Below, in pieces: positions 1 to 7,918 of a stretch of DNA of 15,354 bases. Under the pieces are notes generated by a model. It did not search any database, was not told the DNA's origin, and saw nothing but the letters and a program-made list of their open reading frames with translations. Position numbers and translations under genes: made by a program. Location: positions 1-15,354 of the forward strand of contig CADBOW010000288.1 in NCBI GenBank assembly GCA_902796375.1. The letters run 5' to 3'. Each line of letters begins with the position of its first letter. The stretch's first letter is position 1. The DNA is from an uncultured Lachnospiraceae bacterium. Lineage in GTDB: Bacteria; Bacillota; Clostridia; Lachnospirales; Lachnospiraceae.

Positions 1-210
1 CTGGGTGAGGTTGTTACGGATTCCACAAAGAAGAATCTGGAGCTTCGTGCAGATGCCGAGTTTGGCGCAACCGATGGTCGTGCAAAGCTGGCTAAGAAGG
101 CGAAGGAACTGAATCTGGATGCGATCCATGATATCGTCCATGAGATCGCAAGGGACGAGGCAAGACACGGAAAGGGCTTCAAGGGTCTGCTGGACAGATA
201 TTTCAGCTAA
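1..210 (+). CDS. Rubrerythrin-type peroxidase, C-terminal part (5' truncated by window)
   Basis: The first 69 codons in frame 1 encode the end of a ferritin-like diiron protein. The end contains an Asp-Glu-Ala-Arg-His segment, the ExxH-type helix that supplies diiron ligands in rubrerythrins, and finishes in a Leu-Leu-x-Arg-Tyr-Phe tail. Proteins of this family in anaerobes reduce hydrogen peroxide in the cytoplasm with electrons from rubredoxin or NADH. No CxxC rubredoxin domain follows the four-helix part. This fits the 'reverse' rubrerythrin (NADH peroxidase) layout, where rubredoxin is N-terminal, but the N-terminus lies outside the window. A terminator follows 31 bases after the stop. 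The family call is fairly secure; the exact subtype is not. Confidence 0.8.
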   Translation: MGEVVTDSTKKNLELRADAEFGATDGRAKLAKKAKELNLDAIHDIVHEIARDEARHGKGFKGLLDRYFS

Positions 211-241
211 GAAGTAAATAGCATGAAATAAGCATTTTAAA

Positions 242-276
242 GGGGCTGCTGCATTTTGGTGCGGCAGCCCCGTTTT
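242..276. terminator. Bidirectional rho-independent terminator
   Basis: GGGGCTGCTGC (242-252) pairs with GCGGCAGCCCC (261-271) to give an 11-bp stem with one T-G wobble and an 8-base loop. On the plus strand GTTTT follows, ending the rubrerythrin transcript. On the minus strand the same hairpin is followed by TTTAAAATG, so it can also end the convergent EAL gene, whose stop codon is at 296-298. Confidence 0.85.
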
Positions 277-295
277 GCGTCTAACAGAAGATCGG

Positions 296-2242
296 TTATG
301 CATTTTTTTTGGTGAGGAACTGGAGGAATTCCTCCTCAGGCATGGGCTTCGCATAGTAGAAGCCCTGGATATAATCGCATTTCTGCTCGGAGAACCATTT
401 TGCTTCTTCCTCGGTTTCCACGCCTTCCACCACGATCTCTTTCCCGATATCCTTCAGCATCCGTATGGTATTCTGGATCACCTTGCGCATCTTCGGATCC
501 TGCCATTCATCCACGAAGCTCTTGTCCAGCTTGATCAGCTTGAAGGGGAAATCCATCATACGCTGCAGATTGGAATATCCGGTGCCGTAATCGTCCAGAG
601 CAAATTCCAGACCATGAGAGTGCATGGCCATAACATTTGTCTTCACGGTTTCATGCACGAAATCGGAGGCGGTCTCGGTGATCTCAAAATTCACATAGGT
701 GGGATCCACGTGATATTCATGCAGGACCGCATCGATCTTGGCAACTATGTTATTCCGCATGCATTGAACTGCGGACAGATTGATCTCCACATATTGAAGT
801 CCCAGATTATTCATATCCTGACGAGCGATGAAACCGCAGACATCCTGGACCACAAATTCCCCGATCTGATGAATGGCTCCGCTTTTCTCGGCGGAGGGGA
901 TGAAGAGTCCGGGAGATACCATGCCGTTCTGCTCGTCGAAAAGACGGATCAGAGCTTCGGCAGAGGTGAATTTTCCGTCCTTCACGGAGAAAATGGGCTG
1001 GTAGTACATCACAAAGCTGTGATTGACGATACCCCGGCTGACGATCTCATCGATATTGTTCTTCATTTGGAACTGCTTCTCAGGAGCGATCTCGGAAAGG
1101 TGGATCACCCGGTCATCCGGAACGTTGTAGTGGAAGGAGTTGGCAAAATCCATCAGATCATCCCAGTTATTAATATCCGACGGACACTTCACGGTGCAGA
1201 CGCTGATATCCAGATCCAGGTCCATATGACTGAAATGGAGCGGTTGGCTCATGGCATCGAAGATCCGTTCAGACTCATCAGCTATCAGCTCGTCACGGTT
1301 TTTCCCGTCCACAAGGACGGCATGAAGACCGTTATACAGGTAGTAAACCTCGTGGAAGGTATTCCGGCTGAATTTCTTATTCGGTTTTTTCAGGAGAATG
1401 GAAATCTCCCGCTGCAGCTTCTGGTGATTCTCGTTTCCCAGGATCGACAGAAGGGCGGTGCTGTTCTTCAACCGGATCAGGATCAGGTCGAAGGGCGTAT
1501 CGGACCGGAAATACTTCTGAGCATCATCGGTAAAGGCCCGGTAGGATCTGGCTCCGCTGATCACATCGAAGGTTTCCTCCGGCCGGATGATGATGGTATT
1601 GATCAGCATCGCGGTGATGGAGTAGGCAAACATTTCCATAAGATACGTCGGACGGAAGAACTGTACCAGCATGGCCACACCGGTCAGCGGGAAAATGCTG
1701 ATCATGGTAAAAAGCTTCTCCCGGTTCAGATATTTGTGGGTCTGGATCAGGTATCCGAGAGCAATCAGCATATAATAAATACCGATCACATAAATGATAT
1801 TGATCAGCGGCCCCCGTACATAGGTTCCGTCCGGCTTGAAGTAGAAGATCGTATGGGAGAACCAGTTATAGGTCAGAAGTCCAAGTACGGCGATATAGGG
1901 AATAATAAAGAGGATCTTAAAGGCCCCTCTTTTCCAGATCTTGTACCAGGTTCCGGTCAGATGACCGATGAAAATGATATAGACCGGTCCCGCCATGACA
2001 CGAAAGATGAAATAGATTGTGCTGATGGCGATCCTGTACTTGTTCCGCAGGGCCTCATCCCCTACGGCGATCAGCCGGCTTGTAGACATGATATCCGCAA
2101 AGGTGGTGATCAGAAGGATCAGAAGCAATGCGATATAGGTGGTATTGAGTCTTCCTTTGGTCATCCTCCGGAAAAACAAAGAGAAAAGAAGGATGGACAG
2201 GATCATAAAAGCCGCAAAGTCAAAATATACTATACGACCCAT
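296..2242 (-). CDS. Membrane EAL-domain c-di-GMP phosphodiesterase with degenerate GGDEF
   Basis: This 648-residue protein should hydrolyse cyclic di-GMP to pGpG at the inner face of the membrane. The first ~220 residues hold about seven hydrophobic segments, like an integral-membrane sensor. Residues ~228-385 look like a GGDEF domain, but the signature loop reads Asn-Gly-Leu-His, so cyclase activity is unlikely. Residues ~400-648 are an EAL domain with every catalytic motif visible: Glu-Ala-Leu at ~429-431, Asn488 in EINLS, the ITET segment near 521-524, AspAsp at ~550-551 in DDYGTG, Lys574, Glu606 in VVEGVET, and Gln626-Gly. The ATG at 2242 is preferred to the in-frame GTG at 2251, because AAGGAGG (minus strand, 2257-2251) overlaps that GTG but sits 8 bases from the ATG. 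The gene is monocistronic, diverges from the C11 peptidase gene, and has its own promoter. What it senses cannot be told. Confidence 0.9.
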   Translation of the reverse strand: MGRIVYFDFAAFMILSILLFSLFFRRMTKGRLNTTYIALLLILLITTFADIMSTSRLIAVGDEALRNKYRIAISTIYFIFRVMAGPVYIIFIGHLTGTWYKIWKRGAFKILFIIPYIAVLGLLTYNWFSHTIFYFKPDGTYVRGPLINIIYVIGIYYMLIALGYLIQTHKYLNREKLFTMISIFPLTGVAMLVQFFRPTYLMEMFAYSITAMLINTIIIRPEETFDVISGARSYRAFTDDAQKYFRSDTPFDLILIRLKNSTALLSILGNENHQKLQREISILLKKPNKKFSRNTFHEVYYLYNGLHAVLVDGKNRDELIADESERIFDAMSQPLHFSHMDLDLDISVCTVKCPSDINNWDDLMDFANSFHYNVPDDRVIHLSEIAPEKQFQMKNNIDEIVSRGIVNHSFVMYYQPIFSVKDGKFTSAEALIRLFDEQNGMVSPGLFIPSAEKSGAIHQIGEFVVQDVCGFIARQDMNNLGLQYVEINLSAVQCMRNNIVAKIDAVLHEYHVDPTYVNFEITETASDFVHETVKTNVMAMHSHGLEFALDDYGTGYSNLQRMMDFPFKLIKLDKSFVDEWQDPKMRKVIQNTIRMLKDIGKEIVVEGVETEEEAKWFSEQKCDYIQGFYYAKPMPEEEFLQFLTKKNA

Positions 2243-2282
2243 AGATCTCACCTCCTTCTTCCGAGCATAAAACTGATACTAT

Positions 2283-2311
2283 ATTATAACAGAAACCGGA
2301 GGAAATCACAA
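2283..2311 (-). promoter_or_regulatory. Promoter of the EAL gene
   Basis: On the minus strand TTGTGA (2311-2306) and a perfect TATAAT (2288-2283) are separated by 17 bases. Transcription would start about 30 bases upstream of the ribosome binding site of the EAL gene. Confidence 0.75.
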
Positions 2312-2331
2312 CAGATAGAGTAAGAAACTGG

Positions 2332-2360
2332 TTGTTTCCATGGGCGGGATTTGATACAAT
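2332..2360 (+). promoter_or_regulatory. Promoter of the C11 peptidase gene
   Basis: TTGTTT (2332-2337) and TACAAT (2355-2360) are spaced by 17 bases. The predicted start lies near 2367, leaving a leader of about 30 bases before the ATG at 2396. The two -35 boxes of the divergent promoters are only 20 bases apart. Confidence 0.7.
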
Positions 2361-2395
2361 GCTCTGTGAAATATGCAGGAAAGAAAGGGATCTAT

Positions 2396-4867
2396 ATGGA
2401 ACCTACAAGTAATAATCGAGACAAAAATGTGACAGGTGCTTCCAAGCCCATGAAACGAAGAGGAGAGGGCCTGGGAACCGGGCCGGTGGGCCGTGCGGAC
2501 GGATACGCCGGGAGAACCGGAGGCTCTTCGGCCAGAGACGGTGAGAGCGGAGGCGGAGGCAGTATCTTCCGCGGTAAAACATCCATCATAGCCGTAATCC
2601 TTGCACTGCTTCTGGGGGGCGGTGGCGGAATGGCCGCCATGCTCGCCGGAGGATCGGATGCGGATTCCGGAAGCAGCACCTCCGGAAGTGTGACCCCGGG
2701 CGGCAGCGGCAGCGCGGGCAGCTCCGGTAATTCCGGCAGCACCGGCAGCTCCGGAAGCTCCGGCGGTTCGGGCGCAGGCAGTGTCATTTCCGGTCTTCTG
2801 GGGGGCTTCAGCGGGAACGGAAGCTCCAATTCCGCAGCCTGGTACAACAACCAGAGCAACACTGGCAAGCTGAACCGGGAAGTAAATGCGGCTGCAAAGC
2901 CGAAGCGTACCGAGATCAAGGGGAACGGCCAGGATAAGGTCACCATTATGGTCTACATGTGCGGTACGGATCTGGAGTCCCGCAGCGGAATGGCCACAAA
3001 CGATATGCGTGAGATGGCGGCAGCCTCTCTGTCGGATAATGTGAATATCATTATCTATACCGGCGGATGTACCGGATGGAGGACCAGCGGCATCAGCAAT
3101 TCCACCAATCAGATCTATAAGATCCAGGATGGAAATCTTGCTCAGATCGTAGCAGACGCTGGCAACAAGGCCATGACGGATCCTGCCACACTGAGTGAGT
3201 TCATTCAGTTCTCGGCGAAGTATTATCCCGCAAACCGCTATGATCTGATCTTCTGGGATCACGGCGGCGGATCCATCAGCGGCTTCGGATATGACGAGCG
3301 TTTCAAGCGCTCGGGATCCATGGATCTGACCGGGATGAATCAGGCACTGAAGGACGGCGGCGTTACATTTGATTTTATCGGCTATGATGCGTGTCTGATG
3401 GCTACGCTGGAGACCGCAGTCATGGCAAGCAACTATGCGGATTACATGATCGCATCCGAGGAGACGGAGCCTGGAATCGGCTGGTATTACACGGATTGGC
3501 TGAATGCACTTTCCAAGGATACCTCTATGGCTACCATTGATATCGGAAAGAATATCGTAGATGGCTTTGTGGATGAGTGCGCACGGAAATGCGGCGGCCA
3601 GAAGACCACACTTTCCGTGATCGATCTGGCTGAGTTCACAGCCACGATCCCTTCCAAACTGTCTGCATTTTCCAACAGCACCAGCACCATGATCAAGGGT
3701 GAGAATTTCAAGCAGGTTTCGGAAGCCCGCGCGGGCACTCGGGAGTTCTCCACATCCCGCATCGATCAGGTGGATCTGGTACATTTTGCGGAACAGGTGG
3801 GAACCACTGAGGCGAAGGAGTTGTCCAAGGCTCTGCAGGAATGCGTTAAGTACAACAGGACCTCTTCCAATATGACAAATGCATACGGAGTATCGGTCTA
3901 TTTCCCGTATCGCAAGACCTCCAGCGTGAATACCGCAGTCAGCAACTACAAGAACATCGGCGTGAATTCCGAATACTCTGACTGTATCAAGGCATTTGCA
4001 AGTCTGGAGACCTCCGGACAGATTGCAGCCGGTGGTACGGCCAGCCCGCTGGCATCCCTTCTGGGAGGCGGCGGAAGCAGCAGTAGCAGCAGCGGCGGCG
4101 GATCCGATATGATCTCCGGATTACTGAATGCGTTCCTGGGCGGACGTTCCGTCCCCGGAATCGATGCAGATGCGGCTGATTACATGAAGGATATGGATGT
4201 TGACAAGGTGGCGTCCTATATCCAGGAAAACCGGTTTGATGAATCCCTTCTGAAATGGAATACGGAAGCAGACGGTACCCACACCATGTCCATTAAGAAA
4301 GAGGACTGGGCGCTGATCGAGAATCTGCAGGTGAACATCTTCTATGATGACGGAGAGGGCTATGTGGATCTCGGCCTGGACAATCTCTATGAATTTGATG
4401 ATGAGGGCAAGCTGATCGGTGATACCGACGGCACCTGGTTTGCCATCGACGGACTGGCAGTTCCGTATTATTTCGAATCGGAAATGAAGGACGATGACGG
4501 CAAGATCGTTACACAGGGACGGGTTCCCGTGCTCCTGGACGGCGTCAGAGCCAATCTGATCATTGTATTTGACAGCGCACACAGAGACGGATATATCGCC
4601 GGTGCACGTTATGATTATAAGGACGGTGAGACGGAGACGGAAGCCAAGGGGCTGACCGAGATCCCCGAAGGAACCAAGATCGATTTCATAGTGGATTACT
4701 ACAGATATGATGAGACCTACGAAAACAGCTATAAATGGGGCGAGCAGATCACCTATTCGAAGGATATCAAGCTGAGCTATGTAACCATCGGTGACGGGCT
4801 CAAGGTAACCTACCTTTTGACGGACCTGTACGGACGGGAATACTGGACACCTTCGGTTCCGGAGTAA
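2396..4867 (+). CDS. Membrane-anchored clostripain-like cysteine peptidase (family C11)
   Basis: The product has 823 residues. After an Arg/Gly-rich N-terminal tail (1-60) there is one hydrophobic segment (~63-86) that can act as a signal anchor. A Gly/Ser linker (~90-130) follows. The C11 domain (~180-540) has the catalytic His at ~289 in WDHGGGS and the catalytic Cys at ~333 in GYDACLM, as in clostripain and PmC11. These enzymes typically cut after Arg or Lys and often activate themselves. A second Gly/Ser linker (~555-571) leads to a C-terminal domain (~580-823) that is acidic and probably beta-rich, and which I do not recognise. The predicted orientation puts the peptidase outside the cell. 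The ATG at 2396 follows an AAAGGGA site. The longer TTG reading at 2351 starts inside the -10 region and is rejected. No classical terminator follows the stop. Confidence 0.88.
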   Translation: MEPTSNNRDKNVTGASKPMKRRGEGLGTGPVGRADGYAGRTGGSSARDGESGGGGSIFRGKTSIIAVILALLLGGGGGMAAMLAGGSDADSGSSTSGSVTPGGSGSAGSSGNSGSTGSSGSSGGSGAGSVISGLLGGFSGNGSSNSAAWYNNQSNTGKLNREVNAAAKPKRTEIKGNGQDKVTIMVYMCGTDLESRSGMATNDMREMAAASLSDNVNIIIYTGGCTGWRTSGISNSTNQIYKIQDGNLAQIVADAGNKAMTDPATLSEFIQFSAKYYPANRYDLIFWDHGGGSISGFGYDERFKRSGSMDLTGMNQALKDGGVTFDFIGYDACLMATLETAVMASNYADYMIASEETEPGIGWYYTDWLNALSKDTSMATIDIGKNIVDGFVDECARKCGGQKTTLSVIDLAEFTATIPSKLSAFSNSTSTMIKGENFKQVSEARAGTREFSTSRIDQVDLVHFAEQVGTTEAKELSKALQECVKYNRTSSNMTNAYGVSVYFPYRKTSSVNTAVSNYKNIGVNSEYSDCIKAFASLETSGQIAAGGTASPLASLLGGGGSSSSSSGGGSDMISGLLNAFLGGRSVPGIDADAADYMKDMDVDKVASYIQENRFDESLLKWNTEADGTHTMSIKKEDWALIENLQVNIFYDDGEGYVDLGLDNLYEFDDEGKLIGDTDGTWFAIDGLAVPYYFESEMKDDDGKIVTQGRVPVLLDGVRANLIIVFDSAHRDGYIAGARYDYKDGETETEAKGLTEIPEGTKIDFIVDYYRYDETYENSYKWGEQITYSKDIKLSYVTIGDGLKVTYLLTDLYGREYWTPSVPE
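2698..2775 (+). repeat. Short G+C-rich repeats coding the Gly/Ser linker
   Basis: Imperfect copies of GGCAGCTCCGG and related 9-12 base units encode Gly-Ser-Ser-Gly runs between the membrane anchor and the peptidase domain. Such runs can vary in copy number by slippage without breaking the frame when whole codons are gained or lost. Confidence 0.6.
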
Positions 4868-4915
4868 AGGTCAGGATTGTATTAGATTTTATACAATTTA
4901 TATTGTGAAAAAGTA

Positions 4916-4945
4916 TTTACAAACAGGGTACAGTTTCGGTATACT
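4916..4945 (+). promoter_or_regulatory. Promoter of the pantothenate operon
   Basis: TTTACA (4916-4921) and TATACT (4940-4945) are separated by 18 bases. Start of transcription is expected near 4952, giving a leader of about 119 bases before panG. The left arm of a perfect inverted repeat (4926-4937) fills the spacer between the two boxes. Confidence 0.6.
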
Positions 4946-4979
4946 CTCGATGGATGGTATTCGAAAGAAACTGTACCCT
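4925..4979. repeat. 13-bp perfect inverted repeat around the panG promoter
   Basis: AGGGTACAGTTTC (4925-4937) is repeated inverted as GAAACTGTACCCT (4967-4979), with 29 bases between. The left arm lies between the -35 and -10 boxes and the right arm in the early leader. As RNA read from upstream it would form a hairpin followed by TTTCTAATTT, a weak terminator for the peptidase gene. As DNA it could be a two-site operator. The sequence alone does not decide between these. Confidence 0.7.
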
Positions 4980-5070
4980 TTCTAATTTCACAGGAACCAA
5001 GCATCAGAGATCAGAGCCTATGTCAAGTGGAAACGGAGTCGGAAACTATCTTGAGACAGGAGGTGATCGT

Positions 5071-5910
5071 ATGAAGATTGGATTTTACGGTGCCGGACGT
5101 GTCGGCTGTACGCTGGGACGTTATATGAAGGAGCACGGGCTGTCCGTTACGGGATATTACAACCGTACGAGGGAGCGGGCTCTGGAGGCGGCACAGCAGA
5201 CCGGTACTATCAGTTACGAGTCAGTCAGTTCTCTGGTGAATGAAAATGATGCAGTGTTCCTTACTGTCAGTGATCAGGCCATAGCTCCCGTTCTGGAGGA
5301 GCTGAAGCAGGCTGCTTCACTGAAGGGTAAGCTCCTGTGCCACACCAGTGGTGCGCTTTCTTCCGGAATCTTTACCGGAACCGGAGCCTACGGTTATTCG
5401 ATTCATCCCCTATATGCCATATCAAACAGAGAAACATCGTATCAGACCCTGGAGAGAGCTTTTTTTACCGTGGAGGGCGCGCCGGAGTATCTTGATACCT
5501 GGCTGGAGCTTCTCAGAGGCTGCGGACTCCGATGCAGGGCGATCACAGCGGAAGAGAAGGTCCGATACCATGCTTCTGCAGTGATGGCGAGCAATCTGGT
5601 GTGCGGACTGTATGCCGCTGCGGCAGAAGAGCTGAGAGCCTGCGGATTTGAAGCGGAAGAAGCGGATCAGGCTCTGGCAGGGCTATTTCTGGACAATGCT
5701 TCCGGGATCGCTGCCAAGGGACCGGTGGTACAGCTGACAGGACCGGTGGAACGGGGCGATGCGGAGACGGTGGCGAAGCATCTGACAGTTCTGTCCGGAA
5801 GAAACCGGGAGACCTATATCATTCTTTCGAGACAGGTGTTATCCGTGGCGGAAAGCAAGAATCCGGACCGGGATTACAGTGAGGTCCGACGATTGCTGGA
5901 GCAGGACTGA
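5071..5910 (+). CDS. panG: Ketopantoate reductase, PanG type (Rossmann fold plus DUF2520)
   Basis: The product has 279 residues. An N-terminal Rossmann fold shows Gly-Ala-Gly-Arg-Val-Gly at 7-12 for NAD(P)H binding. A conserved HTSGAL segment is at 91-96 and SIHPLY at 110-115. The C-terminal helical half (~160-279) has the Lys-x-x-Tyr-His-Ala-Ser-Ala pattern of DUF2520. This family includes PanG, shown in Francisella and Enterococcus to reduce 2-dehydropantoate to pantoate in organisms without PanE. Placement directly before panBCD supports that role strongly, and no panE is seen here. The ATG at 5071 follows AGGAGGTGATC, a nearly ideal ribosome binding site. An in-frame ATG at 4954 has no such site and falls at the predicted transcription start. 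It is the first gene of the operon. Confidence 0.85.
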   Translation: MKIGFYGAGRVGCTLGRYMKEHGLSVTGYYNRTRERALEAAQQTGTISYESVSSLVNENDAVFLTVSDQAIAPVLEELKQAASLKGKLLCHTSGALSSGIFTGTGAYGYSIHPLYAISNRETSYQTLERAFFTVEGAPEYLDTWLELLRGCGLRCRAITAEEKVRYHASAVMASNLVCGLYAAAAEELRACGFEAEEADQALAGLFLDNASGIAAKGPVVQLTGPVERGDAETVAKHLTVLSGRNRETYIILSRQVLSVAESKNPDRDYSEVRRLLEQD

Positions 5911-5998
5911 TACGGGCCGGATCGGACAGACCGCAGCAGAAGAAACCGGGACTGCGGCAGAAAGACAAATGATATCTCTGGAACAGGAGGGTTTACAT

Positions 5999-6850
5999 AT
6001 GAAAAATACGGTTGTAACATTTCAGCAGATGAAGGATAAGGGCGAGCGGATCTCCATGCTGACCGCCTATGATTATTCCACGGCGAAACTGCAGGACAGC
6101 GCAGGGATCAACGGGATCCTGGTGGGAGATTCTCTCGGAAATGTGGTTCTGGGATATCCGGATACCATTTCCGTGACCATGGAGGATATGATCCGACACG
6201 GTGCTGCCGTATCCCGGGGAGCGGAGAATTCCCTGGTGGTGATCGATATGCCCTTTATGTCATATCAGACTTCAGTATATGACGCTGTGTTCAATGCAGG
6301 GCGTCTGATGAAGGAAGGCCGGGGACAGGCGGTGAAGCTGGAAGGCGGAGAAGAGGTATGTCCTCAGATCAAGGCCATAGCTCAGGCAAGCATCCCGGTT
6401 ATGGCACATCTGGGTCTGACGCCCCAGTCCATAAATGTATTCGGAGGCTTCAAGTCCCAGGCAAAGGAACTGGAACCGGCGAAGAAGCTGATCCGGGACG
6501 CTCTGGCGGTTCAGGAAGCAGGAGCATTTGCCGTAACCCTGGAATGCGTTCCCGCGCGTCTGGCAGAGATCGTAACAAAGATGCTCCGGATCCCCACCAT
6601 CGGCATCGGTGCCGGTGCAGGCTGTGACGGACAGATCCTGGTCTACGCGGACATGCTGGCCATGTTCAGTGACTTCCGGCCCAAGTTCGTAAAGGCCTTT
6701 GCCAATATCGGACCGGCCATGATGGATGGCTTCCGGACATACGATGAGGAAGTGAAGGCAGGCACCTATCCGGCAGAGGAGCATACCTATCCCATGCAGG
6801 ATGAGGTGTTCGAAGCCATTGAAGCCTATGCGGACGAGATGTCAAAGTGA
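5999..6850 (+). CDS. panB: 3-methyl-2-oxobutanoate hydroxymethyltransferase
   Basis: PanB transfers a hydroxymethyl group from methylene-tetrahydrofolate to 2-oxoisovalerate, making ketopantoate, the first committed step to vitamin B5. The 283 residues match the usual length. Metal and substrate ligands known from the E. coli enzyme are in place: Asp44 in GDSLG, Asp83 in IDMPF, Glu115 in KLEGG, and the catalytic Glu182 in LECVP. The GFKSQ and IGIGAG segments are also typical. The start at 5999 has AGGAGG (5985-5990) eight bases ahead. It lies 88 bases behind panG in the same operon, and its product is the substrate of PanG. Confidence 0.97.
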   Translation: MKNTVVTFQQMKDKGERISMLTAYDYSTAKLQDSAGINGILVGDSLGNVVLGYPDTISVTMEDMIRHGAAVSRGAENSLVVIDMPFMSYQTSVYDAVFNAGRLMKEGRGQAVKLEGGEEVCPQIKAIAQASIPVMAHLGLTPQSINVFGGFKSQAKELEPAKKLIRDALAVQEAGAFAVTLECVPARLAEIVTKMLRIPTIGIGAGAGCDGQILVYADMLAMFSDFRPKFVKAFANIGPAMMDGFRTYDEEVKAGTYPAEEHTYPMQDEVFEAIEAYADEMSK

Positions 6851-7005
6851 TGTCATTCTGAGAGGAGCGGAGAGTTGGCCGGAGCGAGGCTGAAGGTTAT
6901 CGGGAGTAGGACGGCATATCGCCCGGGGCGACTCAAAGGAATCATGCAGAGTATCTTCGACCGACGGGACGGAGAATGAAATACACGAAATATAAGGAGA
7001 ATACT
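6851..7005 (+). other. Non-coding panB-panC spacer with repeat-like sequence
   Basis: This 155-base gap is long for neighbours in one pathway operon. It opens with TGTCATTCTGAGAGGAGCGG, which resembles the start of dispersed intergenic repeats common in Firmicute genomes. It contains a near-palindrome TCGCCCGGGGCGA (around 6918-6930). I see no gene, no clear promoter and no terminator with a T-run. The last bases carry the panC ribosome binding site AAGGAGA. Confidence 0.4.
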
Positions 7006-7854
7006 ATGAAGATCGTAACCACAGTAGCAGAAGTAAGAGAGATCGTGAAGGGCTGGCGCGGTGCCGGAGAAACGGTAGGACTGGTTCCCACCATGGGATT
7101 TCTGCATGCAGGACATCAGAGCCTCATCGCAGCCAGTGTGAAGGGGAATGACAGAACCGTCGTCAGTGTATTTGTAAATCCGACACAGTTCGGACCCAAT
7201 GAGGATCTGGAGAGCTATCCGAGAGATCTGAACCGGGACGCGGAGCTCTGCGAGAGCACCGGTGCGGATCTGATCTTTCACCCGGAACCGTCGGAAATGT
7301 ATCCGGAGGGCTTTGTCTCCTTCGTGGATATGAACGGCCTGACGAATCATCTGTGCGGACTGTCCAGGCCGGTACATTTTCGAGGAGTATGTACCGTGGT
7401 ATCCAAGCTGTTTCATATCGTTCAGCCGGATCGTGCATACTTCGGACAGAAGGATGCCCAGCAGCTGGCAGTGGTGAAGCGGATGGTGAAGGATTTGAAT
7501 ATGCCGCTGGAGATCGTGGGCTGTCCTATCGTTCGTGAGGCGGACGGGCTGGCCATGAGCTCACGGAACACCTATATGAATGAAGAGGAGCGAAAGGCTG
7601 CGCTGATCCTTTCCCAGTCCATTCGCCTGGGTGAGCAGATGGTGAAGGACGGAGAAAGAGATGCAAAGGCCATCAAGGGGGCTATGACGGCTCTGATCGA
7701 GAGCGAGCCTATGGCAGAGATCGACTATGTGGAGCTGGTGGATAATCTTACGATGGAATCCGTAGACACACTGAAGGGCGATATCCTCTGCGCCATCGCC
7801 GTGAAGATCAACGGAAAGGTTCGTCTGATCGACAACTTCATCGCAACCGTATAA
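7006..7854 (+). CDS. panC: Pantothenate synthetase (pantoate-beta-alanine ligase)
   Basis: PanC activates pantoate with ATP and joins it to beta-alanine to give pantothenate in the cytoplasm. The 282-residue length is normal. The nucleotidyltransferase HIGH-type motif reads His-Ala-Gly-His at 34-37 after VPTMGFL. FVNPTQFGPNEDL and YFGQKDAQQL (from ~145) form the pantoate and ATP sites, and MSSRN at 184-188 is the KMSKS counterpart. The ATG at 7006 is chosen because AAGGAGA lies five bases ahead; an in-frame ATG at 6976 lacks a good site. It combines the products of PanG and PanD. Confidence 0.97.
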   Translation: MKIVTTVAEVREIVKGWRGAGETVGLVPTMGFLHAGHQSLIAASVKGNDRTVVSVFVNPTQFGPNEDLESYPRDLNRDAELCESTGADLIFHPEPSEMYPEGFVSFVDMNGLTNHLCGLSRPVHFRGVCTVVSKLFHIVQPDRAYFGQKDAQQLAVVKRMVKDLNMPLEIVGCPIVREADGLAMSSRNTYMNEEERKAALILSQSIRLGEQMVKDGERDAKAIKGAMTALIESEPMAEIDYVELVDNLTMESVDTLKGDILCAIAVKINGKVRLIDNFIATV

Positions 7855-7918
7855 TGCATCCTGGGGATCGACAGCCACCAGGTTGTAGAATTACAGAGAG
7901 TATAAAAAGGAGAATCCC

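Noticed and set aside
275..2323. 682-codon open frame on the plus strand opposite the EAL gene
   Set aside because: It is the complement of a gene with all EAL motifs, a ribosome binding site and a promoter. The plus-strand translation is His/Ile-rich, shows no family motif, and begins in the terminator.
2306..3784. 492-codon minus-strand frame opposite the C11 peptidase
   Set aside because: It is low-complexity Ala/Gly/Arg sequence from the complement of a gene whose plus-strand product carries the C11 catalytic His and Cys.
4954..5070. N-terminal extension of PanG from an ATG at 4954
   Set aside because: It has no ribosome binding site and lies at the predicted transcription start. A near-ideal site precedes the ATG at 5071, where the Rossmann motif begins.
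4868..5070. BirA operator in the pan operon leader
   Set aside because: BirA sites read roughly TTGTAAACC or TTGTTAACC with an inverted partner. TTGTGAA...TTTACAA occurs at about 4902-4922 but lacks the conserved AACC core and proper spacing.
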